Source: Pseudomonas sp. p1(2021b) (GTDB lineage: Bacteria > Pseudomonadota > Gammaproteobacteria > Pseudomonadales > Pseudomonadaceae). From it: DNA of 64,000 bases. The translations under genes were made by a program, and so were the position numbers. A model generated the notes under the pieces. It worked only from the letters and a program-made list of their open reading frames with translations. It did not search any database and was not told the DNA's origin. The DNA is taken from NCBI RefSeq assembly GCF_020151015.1, contig NZ_CP083746.1:2199001-2263000 (forward strand). The letters run 5' to 3'. Positions 52,045 through 60,864 of this stretch are shown here, piece after piece. Numbering within the stretch: the stretch's first letter is position 1; each line of letters starts with the position of its first letter.

Positions 52045-54962
52045 ACCCAGTGAATGGAACCGTCGCTTTGCATGCAGCCACTCCGGCGGTGGCTGCGCCG
52101 TTTCGGGCCTTGGCCTTTTTACGCACCCCCTCGGCCCCCGAGGCACCGGCGCGCCTGTTGGTCAGCCGCACGGTAGTCCACCCGTTCAGCCGCACCTCGC
52201 GGCTGTTCGGTGCTCGCGCCTTGAACAATACCGCCACCGGCAATGCCGATGCGGTCACCGTTTCAGGTTTGGCCGGTCAACCCTTGTGCCTGCACACCGC
52301 CGATGGTGACGCCGCCTTCACCCTGCCCGACGTGGCTGGCCGCCCCTTGTGGTCGCGCAATGCCCAGGGCACCGTGTCCACGGCTGCCTACGAGGCGGCC
52401 AATGCCGGCGGCAGGCCATTGTCGCTGAGCGAAACAGCGTTTGGCGCGGCGGTTGGGCGTGTGCGTGAGCAGTACACGTATGCGCCGTTGGCCGCGGCGA
52501 AATGGCAAGCGCTGAACCTGGCCGGGAGCCAGGTGGAACTGCGCAACAATGCCGGCATCAGCCGGCCCTTGAGCATTTCGCTGACAGGCCAGACGCTGGC
52601 CGCCGAGCAGCGCTTGCTCAAGCCTGAGATCGAGACGCTGGACTGGGCGACGACCACGCCGGATGATACCGAAGCGCCTTTACGCATCATCGGCACCTAT
52701 GACGCGACCGGCGCGCCCCTGGCGACGACCAATGCGGCCGGCGTCACCTCGATCACCGACTATGCCATCAACGGCGCGGTGGCCCAGACGCGCTTGGCGT
52801 ACACGGAGCAGGGCAGTGTCAAGGAAGTCGTCACCCTGAAGGACATCCGGTACCGGGCCGACGGTGTGGTGTTGTCGCAGACAGCGGGCAATGGCGTCAT
52901 CGACCGCTATGAATACGACCCCAAAACCCAGCTTCTGCGCCGGCACCTGACCGAGCGACCGAAGGGCCATCCACAGGAGCCACTGATCATCAGCGACCTG
53001 CACTACCGCTATGACCCGGTGGGCAACATCATCAGCCTGGAAGACCAGGGCGCCGACCCCACATGGCACGCCAACCGACAGGCCACCGGGCTGCGCGAAT
53101 ACACCTACGACACCCTCTATCGCCTGGCCAGCGCCACGGGCCGGGAGCGCACGCTGGTGGCCCGTTACTACGGCGCGGAGGCCTCGTCGGGCAGCGTCTG
53201 GGCACCTTATAGCGAGCAGTACACCTATGACGACGGCAACAACCTGACAACGATCCACCATATCGGCGGTGCCGGTAACCGCACCCGGGAGCTACAGGTT
53301 TCCGAGGGCAGCAACCGGGCGGTGGTGAAGGGCCACAGCCTGACACCGGAAACCGGCTTCCTGGCGGGAGGCCTGCAAAAGCAGCTGGCCGACGGCAGGG
53401 TGTTGCAGTGGCTGGCCGATAACCAGCTCGGCAAGGTCACCGCTGTCAGCCGCGTGGATGGCGATGACGACAGCGAGCGCTACCACTACGCCGACGGCGG
53501 CACCCGCACCCGCAAGGTCCATACGGTGCAGGTCAGCACGGCCATGCAGACCACGATCACGACCTATGCCGGTGGTTGCGAGGTGCGCCAGCGATGGCTG
53601 GCAGGCAAGAGCGATCCGCAGAAACACATCGTCATCACCGAGGGGAGCGACGTTCGTGTGGTGGAGGACCGGCTCGCGGGCACCGTTCGGCTGCGCTATC
53701 GCTTCGCTGATCATCTGGGCAGCGTCGGCGGTGAGATGGACGCTCAAGGGCGGGTCCTTGCGCGTGAAGAGTACGCCCCTTATGGCGGTACCATGGGGTG
53801 CGACGAGGCTGCCGAGGAAGCGAGCAACTTGACCCAGCGGGCATTGCGTTATTCCAACAAGGAGCGGGATGCGACCGGGCTGTATTACTACGGCTGGCGC
53901 TATTACCAGGCGGAGTCGGGTCGCTGGTTGAGTGCCGACCCGGGTGGGCTGATTGACGGGATCAACCTATATGGATTTAGCCGTAATAACCCTGTCAATC
54001 TCATTGATACAGATGGACGGGGATGCACTTCCAGCAAGGCACAGCGGATTCAGGAGCAACGGGACCGTGCCGCGGAGCAGGAAGAGATAGAGCGATACCA
54101 CGATGAAGTCACCAGAACAATCGCTAGCGATATGACGGAACGGATGACCGCCATGCGATCAACAGTAGGCGAGGGGTGGTCGCACCAATGGAAGCCAGGA
54201 CACAGTGAGGCTTCTTTCAAGGATGAAGTTATCCAACTATTGGTGGGCTCTGGAGAAACGCCTGAGCAGGCGGAGCGTCTACAGCGTCGAGGGTTTGCAC
54301 TTGGTCGGAGGGAGGCACAAAACAAGGCCGCCTCGAAGGCACTATTCTCAAAGGCTTCGCGAAGTACTTCACGCCACCCAGAGCCAAGCCGCTCAGGGGG
54401 TAGTTCGAATGCGATCACACTCGCGTGGGCTCACGATTATCAAAATATACAGAAGGGTGGGTCGGAAACGCTTTATACCCTCGACCTGAAGAACAGACTC
54501 AAAGAGATGAACACGGATCCTAATCTCACTCGAGACAGGGATAAGTGGAAAAATACTGAGGCGGGCAAGCGAGCATTGGCGAAAGTTGATTCTCTGGCTG
54601 GAAAAACATATGCGCAACTGTCCGGAGAATTGAATGATTGGGTCAAAAATAATTCTAGTATGAATGAGGGGGTGCTTTATCGGGGGGTGGATGCAGAGGA
54701 GTATACTCGCTGGATAAAGGCAGGCGTGGATGAAATATATAAGCCCGGGCGGTTTATGGCGAGTTCCAAAGTTGAGAAGGAAGCGGAAAAGTTTGGAAAA
54801 CACGGAGGGATGATCCATATCGAACGGGGCTGTGGGGCAGATATTCCTAACTGGTTCGGGAATAGTGATGAGCAAGAAGTGCTTTTCAGACGCGAGGCCA
54901 AGTTTAAAATCCTGAGCATTGACCGCTCGAAGAAAATAATGAAAATAGCTCATGTTCGATAA
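52041..54962 (+). CDS. tccC1: Toxin complex C subunit (TccC-like) with ADP-ribosyltransferase cargo
   Basis: A 973-residue TcC. Residues about 1-655 are the RHS/YD-repeat half-cocoon (LHYRYDPVGNIISLEDQG, LREYTYDTLYRLASATGRER). The core ends with NKERDATGLYYYGWRYYQ, GRWLSADPGG, and Asp656-Thr-Asp658-Gly-Arg, the aspartate-protease pair that in TccC3 releases the cargo. The C-terminal 310 residues are a different, lower-GC domain that reads as an R-S-E ADP-ribosyltransferase: Arg881 in VLYRGVD, Ser908/909 in FMASSK, Glu944-x-Glu946 in DEQEVLF, then FKILSID. The target could be actin or a Rho GTPase as for other TccC toxins; that is inference. The start overlaps the tcB stop. Confidence 0.93.
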   Translation: MNPVNGTVALHAATPAVAAPFRALAFLRTPSAPEAPARLLVSRTVVHPFSRTSRLFGARALNNTATGNADAVTVSGLAGQPLCLHTADGDAAFTLPDVAGRPLWSRNAQGTVSTAAYEAANAGGRPLSLSETAFGAAVGRVREQYTYAPLAAAKWQALNLAGSQVELRNNAGISRPLSISLTGQTLAAEQRLLKPEIETLDWATTTPDDTEAPLRIIGTYDATGAPLATTNAAGVTSITDYAINGAVAQTRLAYTEQGSVKEVVTLKDIRYRADGVVLSQTAGNGVIDRYEYDPKTQLLRRHLTERPKGHPQEPLIISDLHYRYDPVGNIISLEDQGADPTWHANRQATGLREYTYDTLYRLASATGRERTLVARYYGAEASSGSVWAPYSEQYTYDDGNNLTTIHHIGGAGNRTRELQVSEGSNRAVVKGHSLTPETGFLAGGLQKQLADGRVLQWLADNQLGKVTAVSRVDGDDDSERYHYADGGTRTRKVHTVQVSTAMQTTITTYAGGCEVRQRWLAGKSDPQKHIVITEGSDVRVVEDRLAGTVRLRYRFADHLGSVGGEMDAQGRVLAREEYAPYGGTMGCDEAAEEASNLTQRALRYSNKERDATGLYYYGWRYYQAESGRWLSADPGGLIDGINLYGFSRNNPVNLIDTDGRGCTSSKAQRIQEQRDRAAEQEEIERYHDEVTRTIASDMTERMTAMRSTVGEGWSHQWKPGHSEASFKDEVIQLLVGSGETPEQAERLQRRGFALGRREAQNKAASKALFSKASRSTSRHPEPSRSGGSSNAITLAWAHDYQNIQKGGSETLYTLDLKNRLKEMNTDPNLTRDRDKWKNTEAGKRALAKVDSLAGKTYAQLSGELNDWVKNNSSMNEGVLYRGVDAEEYTRWIKAGVDEIYKPGRFMASSKVEKEAEKFGKHGGMIHIERGCGADIPNWFGNSDEQEVLFRREAKFKILSIDRSKKIMKIAHVR

Positions 54963-54983
54963 CATCCTAAGTGCAGGTTGGCC

Positions 54984-55904
54984 TCACCTCGCCAGCACGA
55001 GGCTCAATACCACCGGCAGCGTCACCGCTGCAGCGACGGTCTGCAAGGCGATGATGGTGGCCATCAGCGGGGCGTTGCCGCCCATCTGACGGGCCATCAC
55101 ATAGGATGACGAGGCGGTCGGCAGGGCCTGGAACATGACCGCTACCACCGCGGCCTGGCCGCTCAGCCCGAGCAGGCGGCACAGGCCCCAGGTGGTCAGC
55201 GGCATCACCAGGAACTTGAAGGCCGAGGCGGCCAGCACCGGGCGTACCTGATGGCCCAGCCGCGCCCCGCCCAGGGCGGCGCCTACACACAAGAGCCCCA
55301 AGGGCAGGGCGGCCTGGCCCAGGGCCTTCACGGTGGGCGCTATGCCCGCTGGCAGGCCCAAGCCGGTCACGCGCAGCAACAGCCCGCCGGCGCAGCCGAT
55401 GATCAAGGGGTTGGCAAAGATCGCTCGCAATACCGTCAGTGGCGAACTGTGACGCGCACTGAAGCGGGCGAACACCAGCACGCAGAGCAAATTGACCAAC
55501 GGCACGATCGCGGCATTGGCCACCGCCGCCAGGGCGATGCCCGCGCTGCCGTAGATACCTGCGGCAAGCGTGGCACCGATGTAGTTGTTGAAACGCACAC
55601 CGCCTTGGAACACCGAGGTGAAGTCGGCACCGTCATGGTTCGCCGCGCCCTGGTAGAACACCAGCAACACGCCGCCCAGCAAGGTCGAGAGCATCAACAC
55701 CCCGACCATGCCCCAGATCGGCACGCCCTCGAGGTTGGCAGTGGCCAGGCCGTGGAGGAACAGCGAAGGCAGCAGGACGTAGTAGCTCAGGCGTTCGGCG
55801 CCGGGCCAGAAGGTTTCGGCAAGAAAGCCACGCACCCGTAGCAGGGTGCCCAAGGCGATCAGCAGGATGATGGGGAGCAGGGTGGTGAGCAGCAGATGGA
55901 GCAT
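54984..55904 (-). CDS. AEC family (auxin efflux carrier-type) permease
   Basis: A 306-residue inner-membrane transporter with about ten hydrophobic helices. Family landmarks: ILLIALGTLLRVRGFL and LSYYVLLPSLFLHGLA at the N-terminus, FQGGVRFNNYIG, ANPLIIGCAGGLLLR, PLGLLCVGAALGG and LPTASSSYVMARQMGGNAPL near the end. Transported substrates of bacterial AEC proteins are typically small organic acids; none can be inferred here. It is convergent with tccC1 (21 nt between stops) and is not functionally linked to it. Confidence 0.92.
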   Translation of the reverse strand: MLHLLLTTLLPIILLIALGTLLRVRGFLAETFWPGAERLSYYVLLPSLFLHGLATANLEGVPIWGMVGVLMLSTLLGGVLLVFYQGAANHDGADFTSVFQGGVRFNNYIGATLAAGIYGSAGIALAAVANAAIVPLVNLLCVLVFARFSARHSSPLTVLRAIFANPLIIGCAGGLLLRVTGLGLPAGIAPTVKALGQAALPLGLLCVGAALGGARLGHQVRPVLAASAFKFLVMPLTTWGLCRLLGLSGQAAVVAVMFQALPTASSSYVMARQMGGNAPLMATIIALQTVAAAVTLPVVLSLVLAR

Positions 55905-56017
55905 TGGGGCGGTCCGTCGTCGGGTACCGACATAGCCTAGCTGCAGCAGTCAGCAGAAAAAATCGTTGTTTTCTGCAGTGACTGTTGAGGAAAAATGCAT
56001 GTTCGGTGCGAGCCTTA

Positions 56018-56076
56018 TCGCGGGACAAGCCCGCTCACAGAGTGGACTCTATGGAAGCGGGCTTGCCCCACGATGG
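56018..56076. repeat. Degenerate REP pair
   Basis: tcgcgggacaagcccgctca and its imperfect inverse gaagcgggcttgccccacg, separated by about 14 nt, between the AEC transporter and the DUF6124 gene. Confidence 0.85.
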
Positions 56077-56091
56077 CCGTAACGCTTTCTA

Positions 56092-56409
56092 TCAGGCTGT
56101 CCGCACCTGAGGCCCTTTCACCCGTTGCAACTCCAGCCCATCGAGCAGCGCCTCGACCAGCGCCTTGCTGGCATCCAACGCATGGTCGTTACCCAGCAAC
56201 AGGTCATGGCATGTCCCGTTGGCCAGTTGCAGGGCTTTCAGATTGCTGGCGGCCGCACCCTTGAGCAGGGTGGAGAGATGAACGAGGGCGTCTTCGAGTT
56301 CCACACCGCCAGTGACGGTGAACACAGGCGGGTGGCTGTGCTCGCAGCTACCGAACGGGGCGGGTGCCGTGGTGCTGCGGCGTGGTGGGTCGGGGATGGC
56401 TTTTGTCAT
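56092..56409 (-). CDS. DUF6124 family small protein
   Basis: A 105-residue protein matching the Pseudomonas DUF6124 pattern. It has a Pro-rich N-terminus (MTKAIPDPPR), then VFTVTGGVELEDALVHLSTL, a helix with LKALQLANGTCHDLL, and ASKALVEALLDGLEL. There is no signal peptide or membrane segment, and the family's function is unknown. The start is well supported by aaggagcgacaca. Confidence 0.85.
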   Translation of the reverse strand: MTKAIPDPPRRSTTAPAPFGSCEHSHPPVFTVTGGVELEDALVHLSTLLKGAAASNLKALQLANGTCHDLLLGNDHALDASKALVEALLDGLELQRVKGPQVRTA

Positions 56410-56820
56410 TGTGTCGCTCCTTGATTCAATGGAGCCGCCACTCAACGTGACCAAACGAATGGGTGGCGACTGTACGCGGGTTGGTCAACCGGGAATCAAG
56501 GAAACCGGCGCGCACGAAGGCGCCCCACGCACAGCCGCCATAACACGAAACAGCCAGGCACAAAAAAGCGCCAACCGAATCGTATTGTGGGCGCTTGTGC
56601 GCCTTGATTAATCGCAGGTGACCAAACCCGGCTGCTGGATTTACAGCAGCGCGCAAAGGGTACCGGCCCTGGGGAAGCGTTTCAAGGCTTGTGCATGTCT
56701 AGATACATTTGCGGGGCTGCCATGGGGCCCGGCTTTAGTTCGGAGGTGGGTATGAGATCGAGCGCCGCCCGCGCGGCGCCCGATCTTACAGCCGCCGCAG
56801 CGACTACGACATACGCTCCC
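56410..56820. other. Intergenic region with two hairpins, no gene found
   Basis: About 410 nt between DUF6124 and the LysR gene. It holds the minus-strand terminator at 56562-56596 and a long dyad (agatcgagcgccgc / gcggcgcccgatct, 56755-56786, 4-nt loop) 35 nt past the LysR stop, which may end the LysR transcript. The stretch between them (56597-56754) could encode a small leftward RNA. Confidence 0.5.
56562..56596 (-). terminator. Rho-independent terminator, minus strand
   Basis: aagcgcc / ggcgctt arms with a 17-nt loop, followed on the minus strand by a T-run (six A on the plus strand). It lies 225 nt past the LysR stop, with another hairpin in between, so it may end either a LysR read-through transcript or a separate small RNA. 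Confidence 0.6.
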
Positions 56821-57684
56821 TCACACCTCCAACGCCATTCTCAACACCGCACTCAAATGCCGCCGCTGGCTCTTCTCATGTTCCAGCAGCACCACTCTGC
56901 GCACCAGCTGTGGCTCGCCGAACGGCAAGCGTATGGCCGGCGGCAATCGCTCCAGATCATCATCGGCCATGGGAATGATCGCCACCCCCAACCCCAAGGC
57001 GGCCATGCGCGCCAGGGCTTCCTGGCTGTCGAGCTCCATCTGCTCGCTGACCTGCAAACGCTGCCGGCGCAGCTCCTGTTCGATCTGTCGTCCTGCCCAG
57101 GCACGCTTGTCGAAGCGCAGGAACGGCTGGCTGGCCAGCAGTTGCGTCAGGCTCTGGCCCGCAAGCTCGGGGCTGGCGATGGCCCAGAAACGGTCCTCGA
57201 ACAACGGCGTGTAATGCAGGCCTTGTGGGTAGGGCGGCACCGGTTCGGTGGTGATCGCTGCGTCGAGCTCGCCATCCTCGACCCGGCGCGCCAGTTCCGC
57301 CGACATGCCGGAAAACACGCTGATGTGCAGCTCGGGATGATTGGCCTTGATCCACACCAGCGCCTTGGGCAGACGCCGTGCCAACACAGTATGGATCGCA
57401 CCGATGCGCAACCGCCCGCGCAAGCTGGGGCCGCAGGCCAAGGTGTCGGCCAGCTCGTCATAGGCGGCGAGGATACTCTCGGCACGCGCCACGGCCAGTT
57501 GCCCCGCCTCGGTCAACACCACCTGACGACGGCTACGGTCGAACAGGGCGACCTGCAGCTCGTCTTCCAGGGTCTTGATGTGCAGGCTCACCGCCGAGGG
57601 CGTGAGGCTGAGCATGTCAGCGGCACGGGCGAAGGTGCCGTGGCGGGCAATGGTCACCAAGGTGCGCAGGGCTTTGAGGGACAC
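56821..57684 (-). CDS. LysR-family transcriptional regulator
   Basis: A 287-residue LysR regulator. The winged HTH is at residues 1-60 (LKALRTLVTIARHGTFARAA, LTPSAVSLHIKTLEDELQV), followed by FDRSRRQVVLTEAG and a periplasmic-binding-type effector domain (LRIGAIHTVLARRLPKAL, ARMAALGLGVAIIPMADD). It starts with GTG, preceded at 8 nt by cggag. It is divergent from tccC2 with a 310-nt gap. LysR proteins often act on divergent neighbours, so it could control the two downstream tcC genes. The effector ligand is unknown. Confidence 0.9.
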   Translation of the reverse strand: MSLKALRTLVTIARHGTFARAADMLSLTPSAVSLHIKTLEDELQVALFDRSRRQVVLTEAGQLAVARAESILAAYDELADTLACGPSLRGRLRIGAIHTVLARRLPKALVWIKANHPELHISVFSGMSAELARRVEDGELDAAITTEPVPPYPQGLHYTPLFEDRFWAIASPELAGQSLTQLLASQPFLRFDKRAWAGRQIEQELRRQRLQVSEQMELDSQEALARMAALGLGVAIIPMADDDLERLPPAIRLPFGEPQLVRRVVLLEHEKSQRRHLSAVLRMALEV

Positions 57685-57994
57685 GCGGGTGACTCCGGAG
57701 GCGACGATGGGCGCACGTTACAGGCCCAGGGCCGGGTGCGGCAAGCCATTGGCCAGCGGGTATGTGCGCCGAGCCGGCTTTTATACAGCGTGCGAACTGT
57801 CTCGAAGCGCCAAGGAGAAACGCTACTCGTCAACGCGGTTATGCCGATAGACAACTCGCAGCCTTGCCAGTCTTTTTATCGTTTCACCTTGATTAGGATC
57901 CTCGCACACAGCACAGGACAGCCGGGAATGACTTCCTGATGTCGCGGGCGCCGTCCACTGGAAGCCCTATCGGTATTTGACGAGGAGATTGCCG
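57685..57994. other. Divergent intergenic region between LysR and tccC2
   Basis: 310 nt that must hold the LysR and tccC2 promoters. ttgcca (57863) with a downstream AT-rich stretch is a possible tccC2 promoter element, but spacing is poor. No clear LysR dyad (T-N11-A with symmetric arms) stood out. A 32-codon frame near 57840 has no support. Confidence 0.4.
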
Positions 57995-60817
57995 ATGCCT
58001 GATACCCCACAGGTTTTGCATCGAAATACACCCACCGTTGCAGTTGTCGACAATCGTGGCCTGACTGTCCGCACTATCGTTTATTGCCGCCGACCCGATG
58101 AACTGCAGGTGACGGATGAACGTATCACCTATCAGCAACACGACTCCCGAGGTGTCTTGGAACGCAGCGCCGACCCTAGGTTGGCCACGGCTGGCCGGGC
58201 GAATTTCACCTACTTGACGGATCTTGCCGGCACGGCCTTGCATACCCGCAATGTCGATGCCGGTATCTCGATAACCTTCAACGACGCCGCAGGCCGCCCT
58301 TTCCTGGCGGTGTCCCAGATCGGCATCGACGCGCAGGGCAACGAGGACTGGAGCCAGGCGGTTACCCGCACCTGGAGCTATGAAGACAGGATGCTGGCCG
58401 GTCGCCCAGTGGGCGTGACGGAGCAGGTGGCCGGCAACCCTGCGCGGGTGACCGAGCGCTTCGTCTGGGCCGGCACTACAGCACAAGCGCAAGCCAATAA
58501 CCTGGTCGGGCAGGCGGTCAGCCATTACGACCCGGCCGGGCTGGTGAAAACCACTAGCATCACCTTGAGCGGTGTGCCGAACGCGGTGACCCGGCAGCTA
58601 CTCAAGGAGGCCGACAATCCCGAGGTCGTTGCCGACTGGCAGGGCGAAGACGCTTCTGATTGGGACACCCGTCTGGCCCTCGAGACCTATACGACCCAGA
58701 CCTCGGCAGACGCCACGGGCGCGTTGCTGACGACCCTGGATGCCGCAGGCAACCTGCAACGGGTGGCCTATGACGTGGCCGGCCAACTCAGGGGCAGCTG
58801 GCTGACGATCGCGGGCAAGGCCGAGCAGGTCATCGTCCAGTCCGTCAGTTATTCCGCCGCCGGGCAGAAACTCCGTGAGGTGCATGGTAATGGTGTGGTG
58901 ACCACCTACACCTACGAGCCTGACACCCAGCGCCTATCGTCGATCAAGACCGAGCGCCAGGGCACTGGCGCGAAGGTGCTGCAGGACCTGCGCTATGCCT
59001 ACGACCCGGTGGGCAACGTGCTCAAGATCCGCAACGACGCCGAGGCCACCCGGTTCTGGCGCAACCAGAAAGTGGTGCCGGAAAACACCTACACCTACGA
59101 CAGCCTCTACCAACTGGCCAGTGCCACGGGCCGCGAAATGGCCAACGCCGGCCAACCAGGCCGACACCTCCCGCACGTCACCCCCTTCGACAACACCACC
59201 TACACCCCATACACCCGCATGTACCGCTACGACACCGCAGGCAACCTGCTGCAGGTCCGTCACAGCGCCCCCGCCACGAACCACAACTACACCACCGACA
59301 TCACCGTCAGCGACCGCAGCAATCGGGCTGTGCTGAGCACGCTGGCCCAGGAGCCGTCGGCTGTCGAGGCGCTGTTCACCCCCGGCGGGCAGCAGGCCGT
59401 GCTGTTGCCGGGGCAACCAGTGGTCTGGAGCTCGCGCGCCGAGCTCAAGCAGGTCGTGTCGGTGAAGCGCGAAGGTGCTACGGACGATGGTGAAAGCTAC
59501 CGCTATGACAGCCATAGCCAACGGGTGCTGAAAGCCAGCACCCAGCGAACGGCCCGCAGCACCCAGTCCCAGCGAGTGATCTACCTGCCAGGGCTGGAGC
59601 TGCGTACCCACACCCATGGCGGCACGCTCACGCAAGACCTGCAGGTGATGACGGTGGGGGAGGCCGGTCGTGCGCAAGTGCGGGCATTGCACTGGGCGGC
59701 AGGAAAACCCGACGACCTCGCGAACGATCAACTGCGCTACAGCTACGACAATTTGCTGGGCAGCAGCGCGCTGGAAGTCGATGGCGCCGGCAACCTGATC
59801 AGCCAGGAAGAGTACTACCCCTTTGGCGGCACGGCGGTATGGGTGGCGCGTAATGAAATCGAGGCGAGCTACAAGACCGTGCGCTATTCAGGCAAGGAGC
59901 GCGATGCCACGGGGCTTTATTATTACGGCTATCGCTATTACCAGCCGTGGGTAGGCCGATGGTTGAGTGCAGATCCAGCGGGGCCTGTGGATGGCTTGAA
60001 CTTATTCTGGATGGTTGGGAATAACCCAACTTCTGCCATCGATAGAGATGGACGAGTGTTAGAAAAGGTCATGCGTTTTTTGAGCGAAAGAGGTCCATCA
60101 CCTCTCGTCCAAGAGTTTCAGAGCTATGCGCGTGCGGTCAATGCTAATCAGCAAGAGGGGGTTGATGAGGCCACAAGACAAAGAGATGGAGAGATCTTGG
60201 GCCAGCTAGCGTCTAAGAGTAAAGATTTGCCTGCACTGATGATTTATACAGAGGGAGGGAATGATGCATATCGGTTACTCAATGGGCATTTGCGTGGCAC
60301 ACTGTCAGACGGGGATGAGGAGCAGTTTCGTCAATCGTATCCGAATCTTGTCAAGGAACTTAAAGACGAAGTTTCAGGTCTTGAAGACTATGAGGGTGTT
60401 GCCTACCGAATGCTGACGGTTCCGCCGGGTGTATACGGGAGGCAGATAAGAGAAAATGATGTTGTGATCGATCAAGGGTATATGTCGGCATCCGCATTGC
60501 TTCGCAATACGACTGGGTGGGGGGATTGGGCCACGACGCTGGCAGGCACGGGAGATGATCAAGTAGCACTGGTGCTGGATGAAACCGTGCCTAAAAAGAT
60601 GGCGCCCACCACATTCTTGGCCGATCACATCTTAATCACCCCTTATACACAACTGAAAGTAAAGGAGATCAGTAAGACCGGCAACGGCATGATGGTGGTG
60701 AGGTTAAAGGGCGCGGATCACGCCTATCGGCATGATGTGAAAGATATCTACTCTGGTGAGGTTAGACTCGAGCGAAATACAACGTGGTTGGCTGATAAAT
60801 TGAGGGTTTGCCTTTGA
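57995..60817 (+). CDS. tccC2: Toxin complex C subunit (TccC-like) with ADP-ribosyltransferase-like cargo
   Basis: A 940-residue TcC. Its N-terminus TPTVAVVDNRGLTVR is the standard TccC opening. The RHS core runs to YSGKERDATGLYYYGYRYYQ, GRWLSADPAG and Asp683-Arg-Asp685-Gly-Arg. The C-terminal 250 residues are lower in GC and contain VAYRML (Arg805), DVVIDQGYMSAS (Ser831/Ser833), then ADHILITPYTQLKV near 876-889. This follows the Arg and Ser-strand pattern of ADP-ribosyltransferases, but where E-x-E is expected there is Ala876-Asp-His878. Activity is therefore uncertain. The start follows gaggag; an upstream TTG is less likely. The middle of the core is almost identical to the next gene. Confidence 0.92.
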   Translation: MPDTPQVLHRNTPTVAVVDNRGLTVRTIVYCRRPDELQVTDERITYQQHDSRGVLERSADPRLATAGRANFTYLTDLAGTALHTRNVDAGISITFNDAAGRPFLAVSQIGIDAQGNEDWSQAVTRTWSYEDRMLAGRPVGVTEQVAGNPARVTERFVWAGTTAQAQANNLVGQAVSHYDPAGLVKTTSITLSGVPNAVTRQLLKEADNPEVVADWQGEDASDWDTRLALETYTTQTSADATGALLTTLDAAGNLQRVAYDVAGQLRGSWLTIAGKAEQVIVQSVSYSAAGQKLREVHGNGVVTTYTYEPDTQRLSSIKTERQGTGAKVLQDLRYAYDPVGNVLKIRNDAEATRFWRNQKVVPENTYTYDSLYQLASATGREMANAGQPGRHLPHVTPFDNTTYTPYTRMYRYDTAGNLLQVRHSAPATNHNYTTDITVSDRSNRAVLSTLAQEPSAVEALFTPGGQQAVLLPGQPVVWSSRAELKQVVSVKREGATDDGESYRYDSHSQRVLKASTQRTARSTQSQRVIYLPGLELRTHTHGGTLTQDLQVMTVGEAGRAQVRALHWAAGKPDDLANDQLRYSYDNLLGSSALEVDGAGNLISQEEYYPFGGTAVWVARNEIEASYKTVRYSGKERDATGLYYYGYRYYQPWVGRWLSADPAGPVDGLNLFWMVGNNPTSAIDRDGRVLEKVMRFLSERGPSPLVQEFQSYARAVNANQQEGVDEATRQRDGEILGQLASKSKDLPALMIYTEGGNDAYRLLNGHLRGTLSDGDEEQFRQSYPNLVKELKDEVSGLEDYEGVAYRMLTVPPGVYGRQIRENDVVIDQGYMSASALLRNTTGWGDWATTLAGTGDDQVALVLDETVPKKMAPTTFLADHILITPYTQLKVKEISKTGNGMMVVRLKGADHAYRHDVKDIYSGEVRLERNTTWLADKLRVCL

Positions 60818-60864
60818 AACGTGATGGTTCTAGCTCGACTGGGAAGCTAGCCCGGGAAATACCA

